Of a stretch of 64,000 nucleotides of DNA, positions 24,242 to 33,141 are shown one piece after another; positions within the stretch are counted from its first letter, which is position 1; each line of letters opens with the position of its first letter. The notes below the pieces were generated by a model that saw only the letters and a list, made by a program, of their open reading frames with translations, was not told where the DNA came from and searched no databases. The stretch spans positions 1 through 64,000 of the forward strand of contig JAFXXB010000012.1 of NCBI GenBank assembly GCA_017542465.1, written 5' to 3'. Position numbers and translations under genes: made by a program. The DNA is from Bacilli bacterium. Its GTDB lineage: Bacteria > Bacillota_I > Bacilli_A > RF39 > UBA660.

Positions 24242-25240
24242 ATGGAATTTAATTTAGGAAGATTAAATGAAGCAAAAAGAAAATTAGGAGAAAAAGAATT
24301 AGTATTACCTACAACAGAATATAAAGCACCAATAAATGATGGTGAAACATTATTAGATGATACAGGTAAAAATGTTGGAACTAAAGGTGATATGTATACT
24401 AAGTTAATATTAAATGATATATTACAAAAAGGTACATTAGATCATAATCCAAGACCTCATTATGATGATGGAGAGCCTGCTCATACATTAAGTTTAAATC
24501 ATGGTAGAACAACAACTGGAGTATGTACATATGATATATCAAAAGGAGAATCACCATTCATTACTCTTAGACCAATAGCAGTTAAATCAGCTATAGGTGA
24601 ATTACTATGGATATATAAGGATGCATCTAATAATTTAGATAAATTAGCTGAATATGGAATTACATGGTGGGATGAATGGGATATAGGTAATCGTACTATT
24701 GGTTCTGTATATGGTGAAACAGTAAGAAGATATGAATTAATTAAAAGATTACTAGAAGGAATCAAAAAAGATCCAGATGGTAGAAGACATATAATGAATC
24801 TATGGCAAGAAAAAGAGTTTACTGAAAAACATGGATTAAAACCATGTGCATATCTTACAACATTCAATGTAAGACATGAATGGGATGGTAAAGATTATTT
24901 AGATATGTCACTTAAACAAAGATCATCTGACTTTTGTACTGCAGGATGTATAAATCAAATGCAATACTTAGTGTTACAAACTCTTGTAGCTAGAGAATTA
25001 GGATATGAAGTAGGACAATTCACATGGCAATTTGATAATATCCAAATATATGATAGACATGTAGAACAAGCTATTGAAATGTTAAATAGAGATCCAATTG
25101 ATTGTAATCCTAAGATAGAAGTAAATGAAAACAAAACTAATTTCTATGATATGGAACAAGAAGATATTAAGGTAACAGGAGTTCCAAGAGAATTAATTAA
25201 AACTAAGAATCCACAAATGAAATTTCCAATAGGAATATAA
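24242..25240 (+). CDS. thyA: thymidylate synthase, divergent ThyA type
   Basis: 332 residues, longer than E. coli ThyA (264). The fold signature is clear: PCAYLTTFNVR with catalytic C202, KQRSSDFCTAGCINQMQYLVL with the QRSxD phosphate/dUMP region and the Asn that selects dUMP over dCMP, and IYDRHVEQ near the end. The enzyme makes dTMP from dUMP and methylene-tetrahydrofolate. The residue after the catalytic Cys is Ala rather than the usual His, which points to a separate ThyA clade. The extra length is mainly N-terminal. No folA (DHFR) gene is adjacent. A terminator follows. Confidence 0.87.
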   Translation: MEFNLGRLNEAKRKLGEKELVLPTTEYKAPINDGETLLDDTGKNVGTKGDMYTKLILNDILQKGTLDHNPRPHYDDGEPAHTLSLNHGRTTTGVCTYDISKGESPFITLRPIAVKSAIGELLWIYKDASNNLDKLAEYGITWWDEWDIGNRTIGSVYGETVRRYELIKRLLEGIKKDPDGRRHIMNLWQEKEFTEKHGLKPCAYLTTFNVRHEWDGKDYLDMSLKQRSSDFCTAGCINQMQYLVLQTLVARELGYEVGQFTWQFDNIQIYDRHVEQAIEMLNRDPIDCNPKIEVNENKTNFYDMEQEDIKVTGVPRELIKTKNPQMKFPIGI

Positions 25241-25267
25241 GAATAGTTATTTTGACTATTCTTTTTT
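25239..25267 (+). terminator. intrinsic terminator
   Basis: AAGAATAGT (25239-25247) pairs with ACTATTCTT (25255-25263), followed by T. It starts within the thyA stop codon. Confidence 0.78.
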
Positions 25268-25305
25268 ATTAATATATAATAAATAACTATAAAGAAGGGG
25301 TTTAT

Positions 25306-26916
25306 ATGTCAGGAAAAAAGTATTCCAAAAAAGAAAAAGCAGATTACTATAATTCCGAAAGAATAAATGAAATTATTCGTCAAATATCATTCGGTAACTA
25401 TGAACAATCATATGCCTTGGCACTTAATTATATGGATGATTATCCTGAAGATGCTTTAGGTCCTTTTTACCTTGCAAGATCATTAGCTAGTTTAGGTAGA
25501 TTTGATGAAGCATATGAAACAGCTAAGAATGCTATTGAAACATCTATTTTCCATAATTTACAAGCAGAGTTATCAGCATACCATCATTATTCAACTGTTT
25601 TATCTTTATGTGGAAAAAATGATGAAGCTTTAATGGTGTTAGATCATGCGATGAAAAGAAATACAAGTAGACAATCTGATAAGTATTATTTAAAACTTAA
25701 CTTTGGTCTTATAGATATAATGATGGATATGGGTCAATATGAACAAGCCTTCCAATATTCTTTTAAGTTCTACGATATGTATAAAAATGAGTTATTCTTA
25801 CTTAAAGAAGCAAATGCATTACTTGCATTAAAGAGAAATGTTGAAGCTATTAGAATATTAAAAAGTATAAGATTTGATGCAAAAGGAATGGAACAACAAA
25901 GATTATTAACATTAGGTAATGCATATAATAACATTTATCAAAATGATACAAAAAAACTACATGCATTTGAATCAGCTGAAAAATATTATCATCAATCATT
26001 AATAAAGAAGAATTTTTATTACTATGAAGCTTGTATTAAGCTAGCTCATTTAGAATTAATAAAAGATAATTATGATGAAGCAATTAGATATGCAAATTTA
26101 ATAATAGATAATAAAGAATCTAAATGTGAAGATGAAGAAAAAAATATTAAACTTGTAAATGAAGCATATAGAATATTAGTGTTATCATATTTAGATATGG
26201 GAGAATACAAGAGAAGTGAAGAATACCTTGAAAAAATTCCTGAAGATCAAAAAAGAGGAGTTAAGATATCATTCTTATATTCAACTAAACAATATGCTGA
26301 AACTATTAAATATGCTGATAGTATAATTGATGATATTACTAATGAAGATTTAAGAGTATATGTATTAACATTTAAAATATATGGTTATATTAGATTAAAC
26401 AAATATGAAGAAGCAATAGATTTAATTGAAACACATAAAGATGAATTAGATGAAAGATTTGCTGAAAAGATGATGGCATTTATTAATAGTAAACTTAACT
26501 ATGAACATGGAGAGTATACATGTTATACATCTAATCAAATTAAAAACTATAATGAAGAAGAAACAGTTAAACATATATGTGATAGACATTTAGATTTATA
26601 TAAATCAATGAACTTTAAAGATGAAGAAACAATAAGATCTTTATTAGCTGAAGCTAAAGGTAAATTATCAGATTTAGATTATGTACCTACAGGTGTAACA
26701 AATAAATATATAGTAAGATCTGAGAACATTAAGACTAAAGAAGATACTCCTTGTTATGCGATGGCAGCTATAGTTATTCCTGATACTACAAACATAATTA
26801 CATTATTCCCAATTGTAGCATCTAGAAGTACTTATAAGTCTGAACATAAATCTAAAGAGATAAAAGTAAGATCAGGTTTAGATAGATTTAATGCAAGATA
26901 TGGTGATAATAATTAA
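25306..26916 (+). CDS. TPR-repeat protein
   Basis: 536 residues, all-helical, with repeated 34-residue tetratricopeptide patterns, for example YPEDALGPFYLARSLASLGR, QAFQYSFKFYDMYKNEL, YYEACIKLAHLELIKDNYDE and GEYKRSEEYLEKIPEDQ. TPRs form a protein-binding solenoid. The last 70 residues form a distinct small domain containing CYAMAAIVIPDTTNIITLFPI. No signal peptide. The partner is unknown. GGGG precedes the ATG, and an intrinsic terminator overlaps the 3' end. Confidence 0.75.
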   Translation: MSGKKYSKKEKADYYNSERINEIIRQISFGNYEQSYALALNYMDDYPEDALGPFYLARSLASLGRFDEAYETAKNAIETSIFHNLQAELSAYHHYSTVLSLCGKNDEALMVLDHAMKRNTSRQSDKYYLKLNFGLIDIMMDMGQYEQAFQYSFKFYDMYKNELFLLKEANALLALKRNVEAIRILKSIRFDAKGMEQQRLLTLGNAYNNIYQNDTKKLHAFESAEKYYHQSLIKKNFYYYEACIKLAHLELIKDNYDEAIRYANLIIDNKESKCEDEEKNIKLVNEAYRILVLSYLDMGEYKRSEEYLEKIPEDQKRGVKISFLYSTKQYAETIKYADSIIDDITNEDLRVYVLTFKIYGYIRLNKYEEAIDLIETHKDELDERFAEKMMAFINSKLNYEHGEYTCYTSNQIKNYNEEETVKHICDRHLDLYKSMNFKDEETIRSLLAEAKGKLSDLDYVPTGVTNKYIVRSENIKTKEDTPCYAMAAIVIPDTTNIITLFPIVASRSTYKSEHKSKEIKVRSGLDRFNARYGDNN

Positions 26917-26934
26917 CCATATCTTTTTCTTTTA
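26895..26934 (+). terminator. intrinsic terminator
   Basis: AAGATATGGT (26895-26904) pairs with ACCATATCTT (26916-26925), followed by a T-rich run. The left arm is coding. Confidence 0.78.
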
Positions 26935-26935
26935 T

Positions 26936-26965
26936 TTGCAATTCCTACCAAAAAGGTAGTATTAT
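26936..26965 (+). promoter_or_regulatory. suf operon promoter with Rrf2/IscR-type palindromic operator
   Basis: -35 TTGCAA (26936-26941), 18-bp spacer, -10 TATTAT (26960-26965). Between them lies the palindrome CTACC-AAAAA-GGTAG (26945-26959). The position suits repression by the Rrf2 protein encoded just downstream, as for other IscR-like autoregulators; binding is inferred. Confidence 0.6.
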
Positions 26966-26983
26966 ATAGATGTGGTGATAAAT

Positions 26984-27376
26984 ATGAAGATATCAACAAG
27001 AGGAAGGTATGCTCTTATTATCATGATTAATATAGCATTATCAGAAAGTACTATATCATTAAAAGATATAGCAGATAAAGAAGAATTACCTATTAAATAT
27101 TTAGAGAAGATCATGGCTTTATTAGTTAAAGCTAATCTTGTTAAATCTATAAGAGGTAAACAAGGTGGATATGTACTTGTTAAATCTCCAAGTGAATATT
27201 CAATAGGTGAAATATTAAGAGCATCAGAAGGTAATTTAGAGTCTAGGGCATGTGATACAGATAATTGTAATAAGAAGAGTACTTGTCCTACAGTTAAATT
27301 CTTTGATGGATTATATAAAGAAATAAATGAATATGTAGATAACAAAATGTTATCTGATTTAATTAAGGAGGTATAA
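26984..27376 (+). CDS. iscR: Rrf2-family Fe-S regulator, IscR-like
   Basis: 131 residues with a winged helix (MKISTRGRYALIIMINIAL, ISLKDIADKEELPIKYLEKI). Three Cys (C90, C95, C101) lie in the loop where IscR holds its [2Fe-2S] cluster. It probably represses the suf genes when holding a cluster and releases them when iron-sulfur supply is short, as established for IscR relatives. It is the first gene of the operon, with 2 bases to sufC. ATG at 26984 follows GTGGTGAT. A palindrome inside the promoter is its likely site. Confidence 0.85.
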   Translation: MKISTRGRYALIIMINIALSESTISLKDIADKEELPIKYLEKIMALLVKANLVKSIRGKQGGYVLVKSPSEYSIGEILRASEGNLESRACDTDNCNKKSTCPTVKFFDGLYKEINEYVDNKMLSDLIKEV

Positions 27377-27378
27377 AT

Positions 27379-28122
27379 ATGTTACAAATAAATAATTTAT
27401 ATACAATAGCAGAAGATGATCATAATAAACATATATTAAATGGATTAAACTTAAATATAAATCCTGGTGAAATACATGTTATCATGGGTCCAAATGGATC
27501 AGGTAAATCAACATTAGCTAATACTATATTAAATAATAAAAGATATATTAAAACTGAAGGTAATATTATATTTGATGGAGATGATATTACTAATTTATCA
27601 ACTGATAAAATAGCCAAGAAAGGTATATTCATGTCTTTTCAAACACCTATAGAAATACCTGGTATAACTGTTGCACATTATATGAAGAGTTTAAAAGAAA
27701 GTATGACAGGTGAGAAAGCAAATATCTATAAACTATCTAAAGAAGTAGAAGAAAATATGGCTAAATTAAATATGGATAAGTCTTATAACTCTAGAGAATT
27801 TAATGCAGGTTTCTCTGGTGGTGAAAAGAAGAAGATGGAAATGCTTCAATTATTAATGATTAATCCTAAGTTAGCTATATTAGATGAAACAGATTCTGGT
27901 TTAGATGTTGATGCTATTAAAACAGTTAAAGAAGGTATTAAAGCATATAAAAATGATACTAATGCATTATTGATTATTACTCACTCAATGAAAATACTTG
28001 ATGGATTAGATGTAGATAAAGTACATGTTTTAATTGATGGTAAAATCGTTGATGAAGGTGATATTACTTTAGCTGAAAAAATAGATAAAGAAGGATATAA
28101 GGAATATAATCATGAAGACTAG
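27379..28122 (+). CDS. sufC: Fe-S cluster assembly ATPase SufC
   Basis: 247 residues, standard length. Walker A GPNGSGKS, signature FSGGEKKKMEMLQ and Walker B LAILDETDSGLD are intact. The D-loop form ETDSGLD is characteristic of SufC. SufC is the ATPase of the SufBCD scaffold that assembles Fe-S clusters in the cytosol. SD AAGGAGG precedes the ATG. It overlaps sufB by 11 bases. Confidence 0.93.
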   Translation: MLQINNLYTIAEDDHNKHILNGLNLNINPGEIHVIMGPNGSGKSTLANTILNNKRYIKTEGNIIFDGDDITNLSTDKIAKKGIFMSFQTPIEIPGITVAHYMKSLKESMTGEKANIYKLSKEVEENMAKLNMDKSYNSREFNAGFSGGEKKKMEMLQLLMINPKLAILDETDSGLDVDAIKTVKEGIKAYKNDTNALLIITHSMKILDGLDVDKVHVLIDGKIVDEGDITLAEKIDKEGYKEYNHED

Positions 28123-29506
28123 AGTTGAAGAAATAGACACAAATATCTATGAACTTAAGTCTACTAATACTACATTAAAGAAAAGTATTGGTTTATCTCC
28201 AGATATTATTAAGGAAATATCAAAAGAAAAAGAAGAACCTGAATGGGTATTAGATTTAAGATTAAAAGCTCTAGATTATTTTAATAAGCTAGATAATCCT
28301 AACTGGGGACCTGATTTATCTATGTTAAATATTGATGAAATAGCTACATATGTTAAACCTAAAGTAGATAATAAAAGAACTTGGGAAGAGGTACCTGATG
28401 ATATAAAAAATATATTTGATAAATTAGGTATACCCGAAGATGAAAAGAAAAGTCTTGCAGGTGTAGGTGCTCAATTTGATTCTGAAGTTGTTTATCATAA
28501 TATACAAGATAGTTTAACTAAACAAGGTGTCATATATGTTAATTTTGATGTTGCTATTAAAGAATATCCTGAATTAATTAAAGAATATTTCACTAAAGCT
28601 GTACCAATCATGGATCATAAATATATAGCTCTACATTATGCATTATTTTCAGGTGGTTCATTTGTGTATATACCTAAAGGAGTACATGTTGATTTTCCAT
28701 TACAATCATATTTTAGATTAAATGAAAAAGGTGCAGGTCAATTTGAACATACACTTATCATTGTAGATGAAGGAGCAACTCTAGAGTTTATTGAAGGATG
28801 TTCTGCTCCTGGTTATAATGAATTAAATTTACATGCTGGATGTGTTGAATTATTTGTTAAGAAGAATGCTAAACTAACATTTAATACAATAGAGAATTGG
28901 TCTCGTAATATGTTAAACTTAAACACTAAAAAATGTATAGTAGAAGAAAATGCTTCTATCGATTGGGTCATGGGTTCATTTGGATCTAAGATATCAATGT
29001 TATATCCTATGTCTATTCTTAATGGTGAAAATGCATCATGTTCATATACATTAATATCATTTGCAGGAAATGGACAAAACCTTGATACAGGTTTAAAAGT
29101 AATCCATAATGCACCTAATACTAAAACTATCGTCGATAATAGATCAATATCTAAAGATGGAGGTATATGTACATTTAGATCTAATGTACATATAGGTAAG
29201 AAAGCTGATAACTCTAAGGTAAGTTTATCTTGTTCATCATTAATGCTAGATTCTATATCTAAATCAGATACTATACTTGTTAATACTATTGAAAATGAAA
29301 GTGTTGAATTCTCTCATGAAGCATCAGTTGGTAAGATATCAGATCAAGTTATATTTTATTTGATGTCTAGAGGATATTCAGAAGAAGAAGCTAAAGGTTT
29401 AATAGTCAGAGGATTTGCAGAACCTATAGCTAAGAATTTCCCAGTTGAATATGCTGTTGAAATGAATAGACTTATCAACATGGAACTAGAAGGGACGATA
29501 GGTTAA
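28112..29506 (+). CDS. sufB: Fe-S cluster assembly scaffold SufB
   Basis: 464 residues, full length. Diagnostic segments include HYALFSGGSFVYIPKGVHVD, FIEGCSAPGYNELNLHAGCV and a C-terminal FSHEASVGKISDQVIFYLMS. SufB receives persulfide sulfur and with SufC and SufD builds the cluster. It starts within the sufC 3' end (11-base overlap) and is followed one base later by sufD. Confidence 0.93.
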   Translation: MKTRVEEIDTNIYELKSTNTTLKKSIGLSPDIIKEISKEKEEPEWVLDLRLKALDYFNKLDNPNWGPDLSMLNIDEIATYVKPKVDNKRTWEEVPDDIKNIFDKLGIPEDEKKSLAGVGAQFDSEVVYHNIQDSLTKQGVIYVNFDVAIKEYPELIKEYFTKAVPIMDHKYIALHYALFSGGSFVYIPKGVHVDFPLQSYFRLNEKGAGQFEHTLIIVDEGATLEFIEGCSAPGYNELNLHAGCVELFVKKNAKLTFNTIENWSRNMLNLNTKKCIVEENASIDWVMGSFGSKISMLYPMSILNGENASCSYTLISFAGNGQNLDTGLKVIHNAPNTKTIVDNRSISKDGGICTFRSNVHIGKKADNSKVSLSCSSLMLDSISKSDTILVNTIENESVEFSHEASVGKISDQVIFYLMSRGYSEEEAKGLIVRGFAEPIAKNFPVEYAVEMNRLINMELEGTIG

Positions 29507-29507
29507 T

Positions 29508-30446
29508 ATGGAATATATATTAAATGAAAGTCCTTATAAGACTACAAATGGATTTAAAATAAATAATATTAAACTAGATTTAGATATACCTGAAATAACA
29601 TATTTAAATCCAGTTAATAAAAAGTTTAATAGCAAAATTGGTTTAGAATTTGATAAGTATGATGAATATAATATAACTGATGATTTAACTATAGAGTATT
29701 CAAATAGTATAGGAAGAGTCATAAACATAAATGTAGATGATGAAGGAGAATATGATATCTTATTAAAATCATTAGATGATACTAAGTGTTTTAGTTATAT
29801 AAAGATTAATACAAATATAGATAATAAGAAAATAAAGATTAATGTTATTAATCTATTAAATAACAAAACAGATTCTTTTATAGCTTATGATAATAAAGTT
29901 AATAATAAGGGTGAATTAATAATTAATCATATAGATTTAGGTGGACACTTTAAAGTAAATAATCTATACACGGAGTTATATGATAATTCTATTAATAAAG
30001 TTAATACTATATATATAGGTGATGATAATAAGTTAGATTATAATTATCATATTAAAAATATAGGTGAAAAAACAATTAGCAATATGATTACAGAAGGTAT
30101 ATTAAATAATAATTCTTATAAACAACATAAAGGTATAATAGATTTCATTGAAGGATGTAAAAAGAGTATAGGTGAAGAATTAGAAAACTGTATATTACTA
30201 GATGATAAATCTATATCTAGATCATCACCTTTATTGATGTGTCATGAGGAAGATGTAGAAGGTGCACATGGTGTATCTACAGGTAAGATTGATAAAGATA
30301 AATTGTTTTATTTATTGTCTCGTGGAATAAGTGAAGATGAAGCTAAAAAGATTATAATACTATCTAACTTTAATAAGATAATTGATAATATTAATAATCT
30401 AACTATTAAAGATATGGTAATAGAATATATAAATAATAATATATAA
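29508..30446 (+). CDS. sufD: Fe-S cluster assembly protein SufD, short form
   Basis: 312 residues, clearly shorter than the usual 400-430. The C-terminal core is recognisable: PLLMCHEEDVEGAHGVSTGKID and YLLSRGISEDEAKKI, which mirror the SufB/SufD family end with the conserved His. The N-terminal part is compact and Asn/Lys-rich. SufD partners SufB in the SufBC2D scaffold and is needed for iron entry. Position right after sufB supports the call. No sufS, sufU or sufE follows. Confidence 0.82.
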   Translation: MEYILNESPYKTTNGFKINNIKLDLDIPEITYLNPVNKKFNSKIGLEFDKYDEYNITDDLTIEYSNSIGRVININVDDEGEYDILLKSLDDTKCFSYIKINTNIDNKKIKINVINLLNNKTDSFIAYDNKVNNKGELIINHIDLGGHFKVNNLYTELYDNSINKVNTIYIGDDNKLDYNYHIKNIGEKTISNMITEGILNNNSYKQHKGIIDFIEGCKKSIGEELENCILLDDKSISRSSPLLMCHEEDVEGAHGVSTGKIDKDKLFYLLSRGISEDEAKKIIILSNFNKIIDNINNLTIKDMVIEYINNNI

Positions 30447-30470
30447 AACAAGTAGACATCTACTTGTTTT
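30445..30470 (+). terminator. intrinsic terminator of the suf operon
   Basis: AAAACAAGTAGA (30445-30456) pairs with TCTACTTGTTTT (30459-30470), a 12-bp perfect stem with 2-nt loop. It begins at the sufD stop codon. Confidence 0.82.
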
Positions 30471-30474
30471 ATTG

Positions 30475-30480
30475 TATAAT
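30475..30480 (+). promoter_or_regulatory. -10 element, TATAAT
   Basis: TATAAT lies 16 nt before the ATG at 30497. It also argues against an upstream TTG start at 30464, which would precede the promoter. Confidence 0.5.
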
Positions 30481-30496
30481 ATGTAATGTGATGTAT

Positions 30497-31408
30497 ATGG
30501 AAGCACTAGAAAGTATATCTAAATTTTTTGAATATGATATTAAAATCAAAAAAGATATGATGAAGTTATCTATAGATGAAAAGTATATGAATGATAAAAA
30601 TTATATTGAAGACTTTGTTGATCAAGCATATAAGAATCTATATGATATCATCATTAATTTTGGTAATATCATGGAAGTATTAGAAATAGATAATATTACT
30701 CAAGAGTATATTATTTCTTTTATGAGTGAAGTAACTAATATATTTTATGAATGTGGATATAATCCAATTAAACTACAAACTTTCTATCATGATTATATAT
30801 CAGATATGTCTCCTGACATTATATCTAAGATATCAGCTAACTTAGCTGCTAACTTACCAACAAGAACTTATATATATCCATTAAGAACATCACATACTAT
30901 AAATGAATTATTACATATATTTCATCAGTATGTAGTAAATGATGATATTCTATTCTATATGATACCTAATGTTACATATCCAATTACAGATAATAAAGGT
31001 GTAATTAATTATCGTGGAAAAGAAAGTAATATGGCTAATATAATAGTTAAATCATTAGCACAAAATATAGTTTATTATCCATATTATATGGATTTAATAT
31101 CTATAAATGATAAGAAAGCTATATTATTAGTTAAAGGACTTGCTCATGCTACATCTTTTGAAATAGATAAGACTGAACAAGGTGATATAAGAGTGGAATA
31201 CTTCATACCTAAAATATATGAAGTAAATGCTATTAATAAACTAAATGGAATAGATGAGGTAAGTGAGAATGCATCGGTTATGCGTGGAGCTACTGGTAGA
31301 TTCTATACAACTGAAGATAAAATAGGGTTGGATATATTCCATATAATTAATAATATACCTACTGAAGAAGATTTAATGAAAAGTCCAGATAGACATAAAA
31401 GAATATAA
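30497..31408 (+). CDS. unknown soluble protein
   Basis: 303 residues, no signal peptide or membrane span. The first 130 residues are mainly helical. The middle has SANLAANLPTRTYIYPLRTSHTINELLHIFHQYVV, and the last 130 residues are beta-rich (KAILLVKGLAHATSFEIDK, RVEYFIPKIYEV). I do not recognise a family. It is a single gene with its own promoter and terminator. The NELLH sequence is not HExxH, so there is no reason to call it a protease. Confidence 0.65.
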   Translation: MEALESISKFFEYDIKIKKDMMKLSIDEKYMNDKNYIEDFVDQAYKNLYDIIINFGNIMEVLEIDNITQEYIISFMSEVTNIFYECGYNPIKLQTFYHDYISDMSPDIISKISANLAANLPTRTYIYPLRTSHTINELLHIFHQYVVNDDILFYMIPNVTYPITDNKGVINYRGKESNMANIIVKSLAQNIVYYPYYMDLISINDKKAILLVKGLAHATSFEIDKTEQGDIRVEYFIPKIYEVNAINKLNGIDEVSENASVMRGATGRFYTTEDKIGLDIFHIINNIPTEEDLMKSPDRHKRI

Positions 31409-31413
31409 ATAAT

Positions 31414-31440
31414 AAAACACTAATTATTAGTGTTTTTTAT
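31414..31440 (+). terminator. intrinsic terminator
   Basis: AAAACACTAA (31414-31423) pairs with TTAGTGTTTT (31427-31436), followed by T. Confidence 0.8.
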
Positions 31441-31465
31441 TTTTTATATCATTTTTTCATTATTT

Positions 31466-31474
31466 TGGTATAAT
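31466..31474 (+). promoter_or_regulatory. extended -10 promoter element
   Basis: TGGTATAAT, 25 nt before the ATG at 31500. Confidence 0.55.
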
Positions 31475-31499
31475 ATTAAAGTATAGATGTGAGGGAAAT

Positions 31500-32591
31500 A
31501 TGATAAAAGTAGCATTTATAAGTAATAATTTAATATATGGTGGAATTGAAAGATTCTATATTAATTATTTAAACAACTATGATTTTAAAGATGAATATGA
31601 AATTGATATTATTTATTCAGGCAAATGTGATGAAGAAATATTAAATCAATTTTCTTCATGTGGAGTAAATATTATAAAACTTGAATATGGTATCAATAAT
31701 AAATTCAAATACTTTAAAGAATTAAAAAAGTTATTTAAAGAAAAAAGATATGATGTTATTCATTGTAATCTAATGCAAAATGATTATATTCCTTTATTTG
31801 CAGGATTATTAAGAGGAGTAAAACTAAGAATATCACATGCTCATATGGATATGAGTATGAAATATGATGGTAATAAAAAGAATATATTTAATAGATTAGG
31901 TAAAAGAATAAGAGTAAGACTTTCTAATCTAATAGCTAATAAAAGAATTGCTTGTTCAGAAGAAGCTGGAAAGAAAGCATTTGGAAGAAGATTTACTATT
32001 ATATATGATGCAATAAATATAGATAACTTTAAATATGATGATAAAGTAAGAAAGAGTATTAGAAAATCATTAGGATATAAACCACATGATCATGTGTATG
32101 CTTTTGTTGGTAGATTAAATAACAATAAAAATCCAATGCATGCACTTAAAGTATTTGAAGCAATTAAAAATATTGATAAAAGTGCTAAATTCTTAATTGT
32201 AGGCGATGGAGATTTAAAAGAAGAAATATTATCTATTATTAAGAAAAAGAGTAAGTATAAACAAATAGATCCTGTTGAAAATATAAATGATTATTATTCT
32301 GCTATGGATGTACTTATATATCCATCATTTACTGAGGGATTAGGTATGGTATCAATAGAAGCACAATGTACAGGATTACCTGTAGTTGCATCTGATAATG
32401 TACCTCGTACTACAAAGATAAGTAATTATATTAATTATTTACCTTTAAAGGATGACGTTAATGCTTGGGCTCAAGTATTATTATCATATGTTACATGTAA
32501 TAGAAATGAAATAGTCTATAATAATAACTATTCTAACTATGATATTAAAGATAAAGCTCATGAGTTATTTGATATTTATAAGAAGAAGTAA
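31500..32591 (+). CDS. GT4-type glycosyltransferase (GT-B fold)
   Basis: 363 residues. The N-terminal GGIERFYINYL acceptor-side loop and the C-terminal donor site (YAFVGRLNNNKNP, FLIVGDGDLKEEI, YPSFTEGLGMVSIEAQCTGLPVV) are typical of retaining GT4 enzymes. The EX7E motif begins at FTEGLGMVSIEA. It should transfer a sugar from a nucleotide donor, probably in capsule or wall polysaccharide synthesis; most relatives of the EpsF/CapM type do. It stands alone rather than in a polysaccharide cluster. SD GAGGG precedes the ATG. Confidence 0.86.
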   Translation: MIKVAFISNNLIYGGIERFYINYLNNYDFKDEYEIDIIYSGKCDEEILNQFSSCGVNIIKLEYGINNKFKYFKELKKLFKEKRYDVIHCNLMQNDYIPLFAGLLRGVKLRISHAHMDMSMKYDGNKKNIFNRLGKRIRVRLSNLIANKRIACSEEAGKKAFGRRFTIIYDAINIDNFKYDDKVRKSIRKSLGYKPHDHVYAFVGRLNNNKNPMHALKVFEAIKNIDKSAKFLIVGDGDLKEEILSIIKKKSKYKQIDPVENINDYYSAMDVLIYPSFTEGLGMVSIEAQCTGLPVVASDNVPRTTKISNYINYLPLKDDVNAWAQVLLSYVTCNRNEIVYNNNYSNYDIKDKAHELFDIYKKK

Positions 32592-32627
32592 TATAATATT
32601 TTCCTAACAAAAAGGAGAATGGTTTGT

Positions 32628-33050
32628 ATGAGTGAAGAAGAATTAATTAATTTATATTCAGTTCTAGTTATCAAGTATTTAGAGAGTGAATTCATGAATA
32701 GTAAGTATTATAATGAAAACATAGTTAATAATGCAGAATTCAATGAATATGCCGATTATGTTTTAGAAAGTATAAGTTTTAGAAAATTAAATAAATTATT
32801 TGTAAAATTAGATGAATTATATAAGGATAAACATTTAGATGAAAAGTATTTAATAAATGCTCATAATATGGAAAAATCAAGAAAGTGTTTTTTAGATAAG
32901 TTTCGTATATTAAAAGCAAATAGAGAAACAACATTTTCGATTATTCAATCAATGAGTAGAGTAATTGATACTAGACCAATTGATAGAAGTATTTTTCCAA
33001 ATTTTGTAAGAATAACAATTGGAATACCAGCAAGTACTAAAAGTAGATAA
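32628..33050 (+). CDS. unknown small helical protein
   Basis: 140 residues, charged, mostly helical, no membrane span. The C-terminal 30 residues (SRVIDTRPIDRSIFPNFVRITIGIP) are probably beta. No family is recognised. AAGGAG stands at a good distance for the ATG at 32628; an ATG at 32619 is too close. The last codons form a terminator arm. It follows the glycosyltransferase gene by 36 bases and may be co-transcribed. Confidence 0.6.
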   Translation: MSEEELINLYSVLVIKYLESEFMNSKYYNENIVNNAEFNEYADYVLESISFRKLNKLFVKLDELYKDKHLDEKYLINAHNMEKSRKCFLDKFRILKANRETTFSIIQSMSRVIDTRPIDRSIFPNFVRITIGIPASTKSR

Positions 33051-33068
33051 TATATCTACTTTTTTATT
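33039..33068 (+). terminator. intrinsic terminator
   Basis: AAAAGTAGATA (33039-33049) pairs with TATCTACTTTT (33053-33063), followed by T. Confidence 0.8.
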
Positions 33069-33080
33069 TATGTAAAGTAT

Positions 33081-33120
33081 TTAGATATTAATATATTAAT
33101 CTAATAATATTAGATATAAT
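33081..33120 (+). promoter_or_regulatory. promoter with repeated TTAGAT half-sites (putative operator)
   Basis: A -10 TATAAT (33115-33120) is preceded by a perfect 8-bp palindrome, ATCTAATA-A-TATTAGAT (33099-33115). A further TTAGAT lies at 33081-33086. Three half-sites alternate in orientation and the last overlaps the -10. It looks like an operator for an unknown repressor; AT-richness makes chance possible. Confidence 0.4.
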
Positions 33121-33141
33121 TAAATTAAGGATGGTGTCTAA

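Noticed and set aside
30464-30496. Longer N-terminus for the unknown gene at 30497
   Set aside because: The TTG at 30464 lies inside the suf terminator and upstream of the TATAAT at 30475.
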